From positions 1,488,001-1,552,000 of the forward strand of contig CAVYEM010000001.1 in NCBI GenBank assembly GCA_963767635.1: a DNA stretch of 64,000 bases, given 5' to 3'. The translations under genes were made by a program, and so were the position numbers. Shown here in pieces: positions 1 to 9,119 of the stretch. Within the stretch, counting starts at the first letter, position 1; every line of letters begins with the position of its first letter. Under the pieces are notes generated by a model. It did no database searches and was not told the DNA's origin. It saw only the letters and a program-made list of their open reading frames with translations. The stretch is from CAVYEM01 sp963767635 (GTDB taxonomy: Bacteria > Vulcanimicrobiota > Vulcanimicrobiia > Vulcanimicrobiales > Vulcanimicrobiaceae).

Positions 1-2
1 AA

Positions 3-2346
3 GATCTGCATTGGGCCGGACTTGCAACGTTCGATTTGCTTCGCTACTTGATATTGCGACTCGCGCAGGTCCCGGTGCTCTTCGTGGGCACCTATCGCGA
101 GTTCGAAGTAGGAAGCGTGCATCCGTTGCGCGCGCTGCGCCGTCAATTGGCAAAGACCCGCCGCTGCACGAATATGGCGCTGAGCACCCTCAGTCGTGAC
201 GACGTCCGCGCCCTGGCATGCTTCTGCGCAGGCCGCTCGCTCGGTGACGAGCTGACCCAACGTATCTACGAGCGCAGCGACGGCAATCCGCTCTTCGTCG
301 TCGAGCTGGTGCGCGAACTGCGTGCGAACGGTCCCGAACGTGTGCCATCTTCCATCAGCGAGATTGTGAACGATCGCCTGAGCCGCTTGAACGAAGCGGC
401 GCGTTCCATGCTGCAAACCGCCGCCGTTGCCGGATCTACACCCTCGGTCGAGTTGCTGGTACATGTCACCGGCATGCGGGAGGCTGACGTTTTGCTGGCG
501 CTGGACGACCTAATGACCTCCCATTTCTTGCGCCAAGACGCGGGAGATCAGTTCACCTTCGTTCATGACGTCATTCGAGAGGCGATCTACGAAGGAATGC
601 GCAGTGAAACCGTGCGCTCCACACACGCTCGCGTCGGCCTTGCTCTGCACGCGATGCATCCCGGCAACGCGTTCAACGGGATCGCCGCAACCGCAGCGTG
701 GCATTTTGAAAACGGCGGCCTGCCGGAGGCAGCGGTGAACGCCTATTCGACCGCAGCCGAGCATGCGGTGGCGGTCTATGCGCTGGACGAAGCGCAACGG
801 TATGCGCGCAAAGCGTATGAAGGTACGGGCGATCGACGCGTTCGCTTTCACGCGCTGCGCACGCTGGAATTCGTTGCCGGCTCACGCGCCGCCGGCGACG
901 CGCAGCGAGCGTACATCGACGAATTGCTTACGCTTAGCGAAGGCTTAGGATCGGCAGAGCGCGCCGACGCACTGATACGCGCCACCGACTTTTCCGCCGG
1001 CCAATCGGCGCAAGCGCAAGGTGACGCGCTCGCGCGTTTGGAGCAGTTCGTTCAAAATACCCCGGCATATGCGACCGCATACTTTCTTCGCCTGGGCGAG
1101 TACTTCAGCCGCGTCGGTGAGGTGCGCCAAGCCAAGCATGCGCTGCAGCGTGCGTTGGACGACCTGTCCATGACGCACGATGTCGAAGCGCTTTTGCGCT
1201 GCCTGACCGCATTGTATGTCGCAACGCTAAGCAGCGGTGATCCGATTGAAGACCTTCAGGAACGTGTGCAGCAGGTCGGCGCAAAGATCGAGCGCAACGC
1301 AGACGATCGCATCAGCGCCCGCTTGGCGTTCATCCATGCAGGAGCGCTGCTCGATCGCGATCCCGAGGCGGCATACGAGGTCTCCGAAAGAATGCTGGAG
1401 CACGCGCGAAGTGCCGGCGATTTCTGGCTCGAAGCGCTTGCCCATCGCTCGATCGGCGCATGCGCCACGCGGCGAATGTTGATTACGGATGCGCAGCGCC
1501 ATCTGCGCGTTTCCGCCGACCTCACGCTGATGGCGGGACGGCTTCGCGATTTGGCGCGCGTGCGCAGTTGGCAAATCATGGTGGAGAATCGCGCCGCGAA
1601 TTTCGCTGCCGCGTCTGCGTTCGGACAAGAAGGGCTGGAGGCTGCCCAAGCCTGCGGTGCCATCGACGTGGCGGCATCTATTCTGGCCAATCTGTCAAAC
1701 ACCGCCGTATGGGCCGGCGACCTGACCTCGGCCGAAAGACTCGATTCGGGAATCGCTGCGCCTGGGCGAAGAGCGCGGATACGCGCAACCCAGCGTGCTG
1801 AGTTTGCTCGGTGAAGTCCTGATCGGCAGAGGGGAACTTCGCACCGGCGTGTCGCTTATCGAGCGTGCTCGGGACAGCAGCTCGCCGCAGGACGATTCCC
1901 TCGGTGCGCTCAGAGTTCATTATCCGGTCTTGCTCGGGCTGGCGTATTTGGCGATGGAGCGCCAAGATGAAGCGCGCAGTTGCGCGTTGGTCATTCGTTC
2001 CGAGCTCGCCGCATGCACGTCGTACTACGTTCATCCGCAGATGTATTTGTGGGCGGCGGCGCAGTTGCTTCGCCTTCTCGCGTATGAGGATGATGCAGCG
2101 AAATTCGAACGTGCCGCTCGCCGGCGGCTCGAGGCGATTTTAGGCGCGATCGAGGATCGGATTTCGCAAGAATCGTTTCGCGCATTCATTTTCAACCGGT
2201 TGATCGCGGCGCACGCTCGTGTGCACGATCCGCTGGATGCGTGGTACCTGCCGCATCGTGCCGAAGTACGAGCTGAAGGTGTCGTGAACGGCGGCAGCAC
2301 CGCGCTTTGCGCCAACGCCACTTCCCATCGATCGGGGCGGCGGTGA
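3..2346 (+). CDS. STAND/AAA-type ATPase regulator with TPR-like repeats (5' partial, frameshifted)
   Basis: The frame is open from the left edge, so the N-terminus lies outside the window. The first visible residues, DLHWAG, read as a Walker B motif, followed by a sensor strand (VPVLFVGTYRE). This is the usual order in MalT-like and cyclase-linked regulatory ATPases. A winged-helix-like stretch and then a long helical TPR-like region follow. Near 1740 the frame decays into an Arg-rich tail ending at 1814, while the +1 frame carries on the helical repeats (ESLRLGEERGYAQPSV) to 2346. I therefore treat it as one gene with a one-base error. No C-terminal HTH is visible. Its target is unknown. Confidence 0.75.
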
Positions 2347-2693
2347 AACAGCAACAGCATCGTTCCGGTTCGCACCGGCAGCCACCGGCCATGCGGATTG
2401 GCGTGGCCGCGCATGCTCCAAATGCCGTGCATGAGCGCAGTGCTTCGCGCGAGAGCCCGGACTTTCACCGGAGTCAGTGCAAGCGTGCTGTTCGCAAAAA
2501 TCGTTTCGAACCAGCGCCGGTGGTAGGCGAGAATTGCGTCCCGGCCTTGGACGATTCTGCCGCTCACGTCCACGAATTCGGCGTCGGGGGCGTACAACGC
2601 GCAGACGGCAGCCGCATCGTGGGCGTTCCACGCGCTGGTCAGCGCTTGCGTAAGCGCCTCTAGTTTTGTTCGGTTCCGCAACACCGTCGTCAT
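2031..2693 (-). CDS. NTF2-like protein, SgcJ/EcaC (DUF4440/SnoaL-like) family
   Basis: The conserved fold covers roughly residues 1-130 (2693 down to about 2300). It begins with a helix (LEALTQALTSAWNAHDAAAV), followed by LYAPDAEFVDVSGRIVQGRDAI and a strand ending in DRWEVALAQSAVLPP. This is the alpha+beta cone of SgcJ/EcaC-type NTF2-like proteins, often of unknown substrate. I chose the ATG at 2693 because the longer frame upstream has no family similarity. The C-terminal 90 residues are an Arg/Ser-rich antisense reading of the preceding regulator, so the true end is probably near 2290 and a frameshift is suspected. It is divergent from the sensor gene at 2822. Confidence 0.65.
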   Translation of the reverse strand: MTTVLRNRTKLEALTQALTSAWNAHDAAAVCALYAPDAEFVDVSGRIVQGRDAILAYHRRWFETIFANSTLALTPVKVRALARSTALMHGIWSMRGHANPHGRWLPVRTGTMLLLFHRRPDRWEVALAQSAVLPPFTTPSARTSARCGRYHASSGSCTRACAAINRLKMNARNDSCEIRSSIAPKIASSRRRAARSNFAASSSYARRRSNCAAAHKYICG

Positions 2694-2821
2694 GTAATGC
2701 CAGACTACCAGGGGGGCGTCTAAAGAGCGTCTATCCCGCGAGAGCACTGCGCCGTAACTGCCCCGGAGTGCCGGTCCGCTGCCCGCATCTGCTATGATGC
2801 CGCCAGAGGAGACTAAAGAGC

Positions 2822-4582
2822 ATGAGCGGTTTTCGCGCAGCCCTCGTCGTCGCATTCAGCGTGCTGGTTTTAGCCGCGACGCTCCCCAACGTCTTCGCGC
2901 GCGAAGGAACCTTCGGGTTCTCCCTGGACTGGGACGCGAACGTCGTGGACGTCGCGTCGGGCGGAGCGGCTTGGCACGCGGGAATCCGCGACGGTGACCA
3001 CATCGATGCATCGGCGAATACGCCTGCGCAGCGCGTGCCGCTCGACCTTCCCGACAACGGCCCACAGAATCCATCGCCGGGGGAGCACACGGTTTTTCGC
3101 GTCGTTCGAGCCGGCCACTCCCGCGAGGTGGCCCTTACGGCGGCGCCAATGGATGCAACAGCCCTTCGCATTCTGACCATCTCCGAGCGGGTGACCGGGC
3201 TGATCTTCGTCATAACCGGAACGCTGCTCTTGCTGCTTCGTCCCAGCCGCATGACCTGGGGCTTCTATCTCTTCGCGCTCGGCAACAACAACGCATCGGC
3301 GCTGTTTTTCACGTTTTTACCGACGCCGCTCTACTTGACGCTCGACACGGTCGTCGGATTGCTGCCGACGGCGGCCGCGCCGGTCGGATTTCTGATCTTC
3401 GCTTTGCGCTTTCCCAACGGAACCGCAACCGGCTGGCGACTGATGCTCGACCGGGCCGCCCCCGTGCTGTTCCTCGGGAACGCGTTTCTGCAAATCTATC
3501 CGTTCTGGTCCTGGGCGTATTTTGGGCATCGTTCTATGGCGGAATATACGGCGGGCACGGCCCTCAACGGCGGCCTCCTTGCCGCTGGATTCTTCGTCGT
3601 TCTCGCGACGTATTTCCAAACGCGCGGCGTCGAACGGCAGCGCATCAGCTGGCTGATCGGCGGACTGGCGGTGAGCCTGATGGGCATCGTCACGGTCACC
3701 GTTCTCAACTATGCGCCTTGGCCGTACCCCGTGACACCCGACATCTTTTATGTGCTCAATCTCGCCGTGCCGGCGGCCGTGGCGTACTGCGTCGGCCGGC
3801 ATCACATTTTAGACATCAGCTTCGTGTTGAATCGGGCGCTTGTGTACGGTGCCGTAACATTGGTCGTCGTCGCGATTTTCGCACTGATCGACTGGTTCTT
3901 CAGCTGGACGCTGACCAGCAAACTGGGTTTGTTCGCAGATATCGGCGCCGCGCTCGTCATCGGTATCACGCTGGACCGGCTGCATCACCGGATCGATCTG
4001 TTCACCGAAAACATCTTTTTCCGTCAGCGCCGGAGAGCCGAGGAAGCGTTGAACCGGGTGGCGGCGGCGCTGCCGCATGCTTCTTCGGAATCCACGGTGG
4101 ACACGGCGCTCGCGCAAGAACCGTCCAACTGGCTGAATTTGGCTTCCGCAGCCGTCTTCCGCCGCAACCAGGGCCATCGGTACGTTCGCTGCGCGGCCAA
4201 GAACTGGCCGGAGAACGCGTGCGGGGAGCTGACGAACGACGATCAGCTCGTTCTGCAACTGGAAGCGCTGCAGACGCCGTTGCGCGTCGACGAGGTGCGC
4301 TGGCAGCGAACCGACGTGCCTGCAGGTGCGGGACGGCCGGCCCTGGCGCTTCCGATCTTGGTTCGGCGGCGCCTTTCGGGATTCGTGTTGTATGGCGTTC
4401 ATCCGGCCGGCGAAGCGATCGACCCGGACGAAGCGAAGCTGCTGGAAGGGCTCATGAACGCGGCCTCCGCGGCGTACGATCATATCGAGGCGGAAACACT
4501 GCGCCGCCGAAACCGCGAACTCGAGGGCCAAATGCAATGGACGCTGGCATCGGTCCCGCCACGCCTATCGCCTGAAGCTTGA
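2822..4582 (+). CDS. PDZ-like / multi-TM / GAF membrane sensor without kinase domain
   Basis: 586 residues. An N-terminal hydrophobic segment (1-26) precedes a PDZ-like region (about 30-110: LDWDANVVDVASGGAAWHAG, IRDGDHID). About eight membrane helices follow (120-390), then a short cytosolic coiled stretch (FRQRRRAEEALNRVAAAL) and a GAF-like domain to the C-terminus. The order resembles ComP-type sensor kinases, but no His box or HATPase domain is present and the protein ends in a coiled coil (AETLRRRNRELEGQ). It may sense a membrane or extracellular signal and act through a partner. AGAGGAGAC upstream serves as the ribosome site. The ECF sigma gene starts 49 bases downstream on the same strand. 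Confidence 0.75.
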   Translation: MSGFRAALVVAFSVLVLAATLPNVFAREGTFGFSLDWDANVVDVASGGAAWHAGIRDGDHIDASANTPAQRVPLDLPDNGPQNPSPGEHTVFRVVRAGHSREVALTAAPMDATALRILTISERVTGLIFVITGTLLLLLRPSRMTWGFYLFALGNNNASALFFTFLPTPLYLTLDTVVGLLPTAAAPVGFLIFALRFPNGTATGWRLMLDRAAPVLFLGNAFLQIYPFWSWAYFGHRSMAEYTAGTALNGGLLAAGFFVVLATYFQTRGVERQRISWLIGGLAVSLMGIVTVTVLNYAPWPYPVTPDIFYVLNLAVPAAVAYCVGRHHILDISFVLNRALVYGAVTLVVVAIFALIDWFFSWTLTSKLGLFADIGAALVIGITLDRLHHRIDLFTENIFFRQRRRAEEALNRVAAALPHASSESTVDTALAQEPSNWLNLASAAVFRRNQGHRYVRCAAKNWPENACGELTNDDQLVLQLEALQTPLRVDEVRWQRTDVPAGAGRPALALPILVRRRLSGFVLYGVHPAGEAIDPDEAKLLEGLMNAASAAYDHIEAETLRRRNRELEGQMQWTLASVPPRLSPEA

Positions 4583-4631
4583 ACGCCGCCGCGACCGCCA
4601 ACACTTTCGCCGTTTCGCGCGTCTATTTAGC

Positions 4632-5186
4632 GTGCCTCTAGATCTTGAACCCTCACTGGTCGAACGTGCGCGGTGCGGTGGTTCGGCGCTGGAGGTTCTC
4701 ATCACCGCTGTTTGGCCCGAGGCGTACCGCATTGCATTTACGGTTCTTCGGGACCGCGGTCTCGCTGAAGATGCCGCACAGGAGGCGTGCGCGGCAATCG
4801 CGAGGTCGTTATCCGACCTCAAGAAGACCAGCGGCTTTCGTGCGTGGAGTGACAAGATTATCGTACGCCAAGCCATCACAGCGGTGCGCCGTCGTCCCCG
4901 TATCCACGGACTCGAGGCGCTGGCCGATCGAGCGATCGAGTTCGACCGAAGCGATGCGCTGGATGTCTACAACGCGCTTGCGACGCTTCCGTTCGCGCAA
5001 CGAGCGGCGATCGTCTTGCATTACTATGCGGGTCTGAACAGCGGCGAAATAGCCGCCGCGACCGAGCTTCCGGCTTCAACCGTTCGCTTTCACTTGATGC
5101 TCGCGCGTAGAACGCTGCGCAAGGCCCTTTCCGCAGCGGCCGCGCCTGCTGACCTGAATAAGGAGGTACTCCCCAATGTTCACTGA
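4632..5186 (+). CDS. ECF-type RNA polymerase sigma factor
   Basis: 184 residues, the usual ECF length. Region 2 lies at about 25-90 (AYRIAFTVLRDRGLAEDAAQEA, then SLSDLKKTSGFRAWSDKIIVRQA). Region 4 lies at about 115-170 (LATLPFAQRAAIVLHYYAGLNSGEIAAATELPASTVRFHL), a clear helix-turn-helix for -35 recognition. The start is GTG at 4632, almost directly after an in-frame stop. The last 11 bases overlap the following gene, so translation is coupled. The pair has the layout of a sigma/anti-sigma operon, and the sensor at 2822 just upstream could feed into it. The regulon cannot be read from this window. Confidence 0.88.
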   Translation: MPLDLEPSLVERARCGGSALEVLITAVWPEAYRIAFTVLRDRGLAEDAAQEACAAIARSLSDLKKTSGFRAWSDKIIVRQAITAVRRRPRIHGLEALADRAIEFDRSDALDVYNALATLPFAQRAAIVLHYYAGLNSGEIAAATELPASTVRFHLMLARRTLRKALSAAAAPADLNKEVLPNVH

Positions 5187-5961
5187 CTCGCGAATCGTTG
5201 CAGCGCTAGAAACGATGGTCCGTCGGATCGATGCCCCGCCCGTACCGCTACAGGAAATTCAGCGCAGGATCGCAGAACCGCGCCGCGCCGTCCGCCACAT
5301 TCCCCGCTATTTACAACTCACCGCCGCAACGGCGGTGATTATCGCGATCGCCTTCCTAGCCTTGCCTGCGAACTCATTGGGCTTGGGTCAAACCATCATT
5401 GCAGCGAGCTATCGGGCGGCTTTGCACGTGATCGGATGGACGCCTCCGCCGCCCGCGCCCAAACCGATGGCCTTAGCGGTATCGTCGCAAAACGGGACTC
5501 TTGCCGCCGCGCAATCACAAGTGCCCTTCAGAATCGTTGCGCCGCGCGGCTTGCCGGAGGACGTCGTGTCGTCACGCATCCGGACCAGCTCAGGACTGGT
5601 ATACTCGAAACAGACCCATGTTTGGCGCGTCGGCTCTCGCTTCGTGACGTTTACGTATCGACGGGCCGGCGGCCGAACATTCACTTTGCTTGCCGACAAA
5701 TTCGACGCGCGCACCGGGCCGCCGCCGAAATATATGTTCCTATCCAACGATTTGCCCGGGGGCCGCGTCGCCCTCGTCAAGCAGGAGAATTTTGCTTGGC
5801 GAAACGGCGATCAGATCATGACGGTGACTGAAGGCGACGGCATCAACGCTCGGGAGATCCAGACCATCCGGACCGCAATGCACGGCATCGCCGTACCCGA
5901 AGCCGAACCGGGTCATCTGCACACGGGCACGTTGGTTAAGCAATACCGAATCCGGCCTTGA
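5176..5961 (+). CDS. Putative membrane-anchored anti-sigma factor
   Basis: 261 residues. A charged N-terminal cytosolic part (1-44, IVAALETMVRRIDAP) is followed by one transmembrane helix (about 46-66, LTAATAVIIAIAFLALPA), a Pro-rich linker and an extracytoplasmic beta-rich domain. The topology fits a single-pass anti-sigma factor, but no zinc (ZAS) HxxxCxxC motif is present, so the assignment rests on context. A near-perfect Shine-Dalgarno TAAGGAGGT lies 8 bases before the ATG inside the sigma gene, which suggests translation at least as strong as sigma. It converges on the multicopper oxidase, 28 bases away. Confidence 0.6.
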   Translation: MFTDSRIVAALETMVRRIDAPPVPLQEIQRRIAEPRRAVRHIPRYLQLTAATAVIIAIAFLALPANSLGLGQTIIAASYRAALHVIGWTPPPPAPKPMALAVSSQNGTLAAAQSQVPFRIVAPRGLPEDVVSSRIRTSSGLVYSKQTHVWRVGSRFVTFTYRRAGGRTFTLLADKFDARTGPPPKYMFLSNDLPGGRVALVKQENFAWRNGDQIMTVTEGDGINAREIQTIRTAMHGIAVPEAEPGHLHTGTLVKQYRIRP

Positions 5962-5989
5962 TGCTTTGCCGGTTCGTGAGCGTTGCCGC

Positions 5990-7889
5990 CTATTCCAGGC
6001 GAACGATCGCCATCATGCCGTTGTCTTCGTGGAAGAGCATGTGGCAGTGAAATACGAACGTGCCCCGCGGGACATGCCGGAAGTCGAGCAGCACTTTCGT
6101 AATGCTAGGACGCACGAGCGGGTAGTTCGGATCACGCGGATTGGGTAGGAGCTTGCCGACCGGCATAAACGTCACGTCGACGGCCATAGGGAAACCTTGG
6201 GCGTTCTTCTCCTCCACAAACGACATTTGATGAATGTGGAATACGTGCGATTCCATCGTCGTGTTGATGAGGTACCATTCCTCGATGGCGCCGGCTCTTA
6301 CGATGATATCGGGATTGTCGGGCACGGTGCCGCCGGTTCGATACGTGGGCCAGAAAGGATGCTCGTGAAATCGCGGATTCGTGGTGTCGGTGATGTAGTA
6401 TGCGACATGCGCGGGACTGGTGCGCGTTTTCGGGAAGGCGTACTCCGTAAAAGTGATTGCACGGCGTCGAATTAGCGCGGGATGCGCGCGAGCGAAAGCG
6501 ATCAGTTTTGCGGCGGGTGTACGAGCGATGCGCACCGGTGAGGAAACGATCGCAGCCACATTCCTCCCGGCGTTTCCAACGGCGCGTATCCGCACAAGAT
6601 CGTGGTGCATCTGAAAGAATGCGTCCGCACCTTCGCAGAAGTGGCCGCTGCCGAGCATGAGCGTTTGACCCGCCTGGGCGGTAATCAAGACGTCAGCGCG
6701 GCCCGACGGTTCGAGCAGCACGCTCCTCATCGGTATATAATGGGCGAGCGGATGCACGGAATCGCCGGAAACCGGGACGCCGTCGCGCGCAACGAGCAGC
6801 AGCGGTTGTAGACGGCCGAGCGAGTTGCGGAGTTCCAACGACTTTGGAGAATCCGAGGTTGCGTTAACGATACGAAGCAGCTGGGTCTGGCCTGCAGGCA
6901 CGTCGAGCGATGCCGGTGCGTCGGAACCATTGACGCTCACCAACGCCTCGCTTGACATTCCATCACAGCCGTTCCCGAAAAGGGAAACGCCGCCCGCACT
7001 CATCGGGTAACTCAGCGGCCACGCCGGCGGGTCAAAGGGGTTGTATGTCGCCTGGGACGCAACTCTTAACGCAGCTCTGATGCGCAGCCGCTGCATCGCC
7101 GATCGCAGTTTGGTCGGGCGCAAAGGGATTGTCGGACCCTGCCGGCTGCCGATAACGCAATAGGAGAACGTGTTCGGCGGAACGCGGCAGCTCCGGCGTG
7201 TCCGATTCGACGACCCAGGCGCCCGAAAGTCCGCCGACGACTTGCAGGAACGATGCCCCGTGAATGTGCGGGTGGTAATAATACGTCCCGGGCGGCTGCG
7301 TGCGAGGGATCGTGATGGAATATTCACACGCGTGCATCGGCGTGCCGAGCGTCGAGAGAAAAATATCCTCTTGGTCCGCCGGTCCTTCAAAACCGTGCAA
7401 ATGAACGTTTGAGTCGAGTGGCGACGCCTTCATGTAGCGGTCGTCGATGGTGTGGTTCAAGTATCCGACGTAATGGACGACCGGGGCGTCCGGCATCGGC
7501 ATCGGCATGCACTTCGTAATCGCGGTCGAGGCAATGCGCTCGCCTTGGCTTTGAGAGGCAATGTCGTTGACGATTCGCAGCGCAAAATGTTCGCCGCGGC
7601 GCACTCGAATCACGGGCGCCACCGTTTGCACGGCGCCGTTCCACACATAGCGATAGCAAAATGTGGATGCGTCGCGATGAACCGCTAGGACGAGTTCGTG
7701 CTCACCTGCGGCGTTGAGCGGAGCATTCCGCATTTCTACGTCAGGCGGCGCGACGAGCTCGCGCGAACCGCCGGGGACACCACAAGCGGCGTGCCGTTCC
7801 GGAGAGGCCGAAAGCGCCTGCGGTAGTGCGCAGCCGATCAGGATAAAAGCAAATACGAGCACCGGCCAAAGGAAAAGCCGACTCTTCAC
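5990..7889 (-). CDS. Multicopper oxidase (laccase-like), frameshifted
   Basis: The N-terminal frame (7889 to about 7060) starts with a signal sequence ending in the lipobox-like LIGC. It carries the copper motifs HLHG and YYYHPHIHG. The C-terminal frame (about 7060 to 5990) carries FHIHQMSF and HCHMLFHEDNGMM, which hold the remaining type 2/3 ligands and the type 1 Cys-His-Met set. Together they make a complete cupredoxin-type oxidase of about 630 residues. The two halves are in different frames near 7060. The enzyme should act outside the cytoplasmic membrane, oxidising a phenolic, metal or peptide substrate with reduction of O2. It lies directly downstream of the borosin methyltransferase on the same strand. 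Confidence 0.85.
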
Positions 7890-8760
7890 GGAGATAGATT
7901 ACGCTCTTTTGCGGTGCTTGAAACCCTTTGCCGGCACAATGATTCCAAAGGCTCAGTGCGTGCCGTGGCTTATAGCGGCAGCGCCGGCCACCATGCCGAG
8001 TCTCTTGCAGCACCGAAAAATCCGGCGCCGACGGTCCTGCGGGCGGAACGTACAACGTCGAGAGCGCCGTAATCCTCGCATCAACAATGCGTTCCAGCGG
8101 CAGTTTTTGGATGTCGGGTTTGCAACAGGCGTATCGCGAGGCCTCGTAGACCGTTACTTCATGTCCTGCGTCGTAATGCGGCAGCAGAGCGTTGAGCAGC
8201 AGTCGTATGCCCGCAACGTTGCACAATTCGAATCCGGCCCTATATTCCAGCTCGCCGATTATGCCGATTTGCCAGAGCACGAGGGCGCTAGCCGCATCGA
8301 ACCGCCGCCGGTAAACGAGAAAATCGGTCGCTTCGAAACTTTGGCAACCACCGGCGGGATCGACGCCGAGATCGGCAAACAAGCACGCATCGGCCGAAAT
8401 GCCGGGAAGCATCCTGGCAGCGTATCCGCCTTGGCGCGCCCTTCGCACCGATTCGTGCAACGGGTGCGCAAAGACGCCGGGATGGCCGTACGACGCAAAA
8501 CAGACCTCCAGGCCGCTCGCAACCGCATCCAAGACGCGCGTTACCATTTCCTCGTAGGTTATGCGCCGATCTTTGCCCGCTTCATACAAGCTGTGCAGCG
8601 ACTCCGCAGTGGAGTTGAGTTCGCGCAGCCATCGCTCGGTGAGCGGATCGGCGGCAACGAAATACAACTTCTCTGCGCGCCGGATGCAGGCGAGCGCTTC
8701 GGGCGTGGTTTGAGCGATAATTTTGATGCCGGTTCCGACGGCCGTCAGCGAACCAGGCAT
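7741..8760 (-). CDS. Split-borosin alpha-N-methyltransferase (SonM-like, TP-methylase fold)
   Basis: Residues 1-252 form a tetrapyrrole-methylase-fold SAM enzyme: VGTGIKI near the N-terminus, YGHPGVF at 91-97, PGISADA at 119-125, and QSFEATDF at 140-147. Tyr59, Arg65/66 and Tyr69 match by spacing, as I recall it, the catalytic Tyr/Arg/Tyr set of borosin enzymes. In that family the enzyme methylates backbone amides of a separate precursor peptide. The precursor gene ends 7 bases upstream. After Gln252 (about 8003) the frame becomes unrelated and runs antisense into the oxidase gene. A one-base shift instead gives RLGMVAGAAAISHGTH and a stop at 7953, about 268 residues, close to the SonM length. 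Confidence 0.85.
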   Translation of the reverse strand: MPGSLTAVGTGIKIIAQTTPEALACIRRAEKLYFVAADPLTERWLRELNSTAESLHSLYEAGKDRRITYEEMVTRVLDAVASGLEVCFASYGHPGVFAHPLHESVRRARQGGYAARMLPGISADACLFADLGVDPAGGCQSFEATDFLVYRRRFDAASALVLWQIGIIGELEYRAGFELCNVAGIRLLLNALLPHYDAGHEVTVYEASRYACCKPDIQKLPLERIVDARITALSTLYVPPAGPSAPDFSVLQETRHGGRRCRYKPRHALSLWNHCAGKGFQAPQKSVIYLREESAFPLAGARICFYPDRLRTTAGAFGLSGTARRLWCPRRFARARRAA

Positions 8761-8767
8761 TCGGGTG

Positions 8768-9022
8768 TTATTTCGGCTTGGGTATGTTCAAAACGAGCGT
8801 GCACGTCGTGTGGTTGTAGCTCGCGCCGCTGCTCGCTCTCAGCTCGTTCGTGATCGCCGCAGTTATCCGCGCGGCATCGCCGGAGAGCAGCAGTTCTTGC
8901 TGCTCCTGCGTCAGACCGGCTTTCGCCATGCGTTCTTTCGCAGAGTGGTGAGAACTCGCAAAATGCTTCGCTTCGTCCGCATCCCCGGCGAGCCGGATGA
9001 CATAATCAGCCAATAGGGCCAC
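8768..9022 (-). CDS. Split-borosin precursor peptide (SonA-like, LigA-type leader)
   Basis: 84 residues, starting at GTG 9022 with AAGGAG six bases upstream. Residues 1-61 are an all-helical leader (ADYVIRLAGDADEAKHFAS, then KAGLTQEQQELLLSGD) with the LigA-like pattern used as the borosin-binding domain in split borosins. Residues 62-84 are an extended, beta-prone tail (SYNHTTCTLVLNIPKPK), the expected core that receives N-methyl groups. It is the first gene of a co-directional unit with the methyltransferase, which begins 7 bases after its stop. The methylated residues cannot be told from sequence. The hydrophobic TLVLNI run is the likeliest target (inference). Confidence 0.82.
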   Translation of the reverse strand: MALLADYVIRLAGDADEAKHFASSHHSAKERMAKAGLTQEQQELLLSGDAARITAAITNELRASSGASYNHTTCTLVLNIPKPK

Positions 9023-9119
9023 TGCGGTCTCCTTTGCAGCACCGATGTGCCTCTATGATGCCCGAGCGGCGCTGCGCCGTCGAGGGCGAAAAGTCCCAGC
9101 CGCCGAAGTCTGCATCGAT

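Noticed and set aside
2307..2663. Plus-strand protein opposite the NTF2-like gene
   Set aside because: It is the antisense of a conserved domain; codon use and lack of similarity mark it as a shadow.
3718..4575. 285-residue Arg-rich plus-strand frame
   Set aside because: It overlaps the sensor gene in another frame and is composed mainly of Arg/Gly/Ala from GC-rich codons.
7741..8760. Corrin or sirohaem methyltransferase
   Set aside because: The fold is shared, but the adjacent LigA-like peptide, the Tyr/Arg/Tyr region and the absence of other cobalamin or haem genes favour a borosin enzyme.
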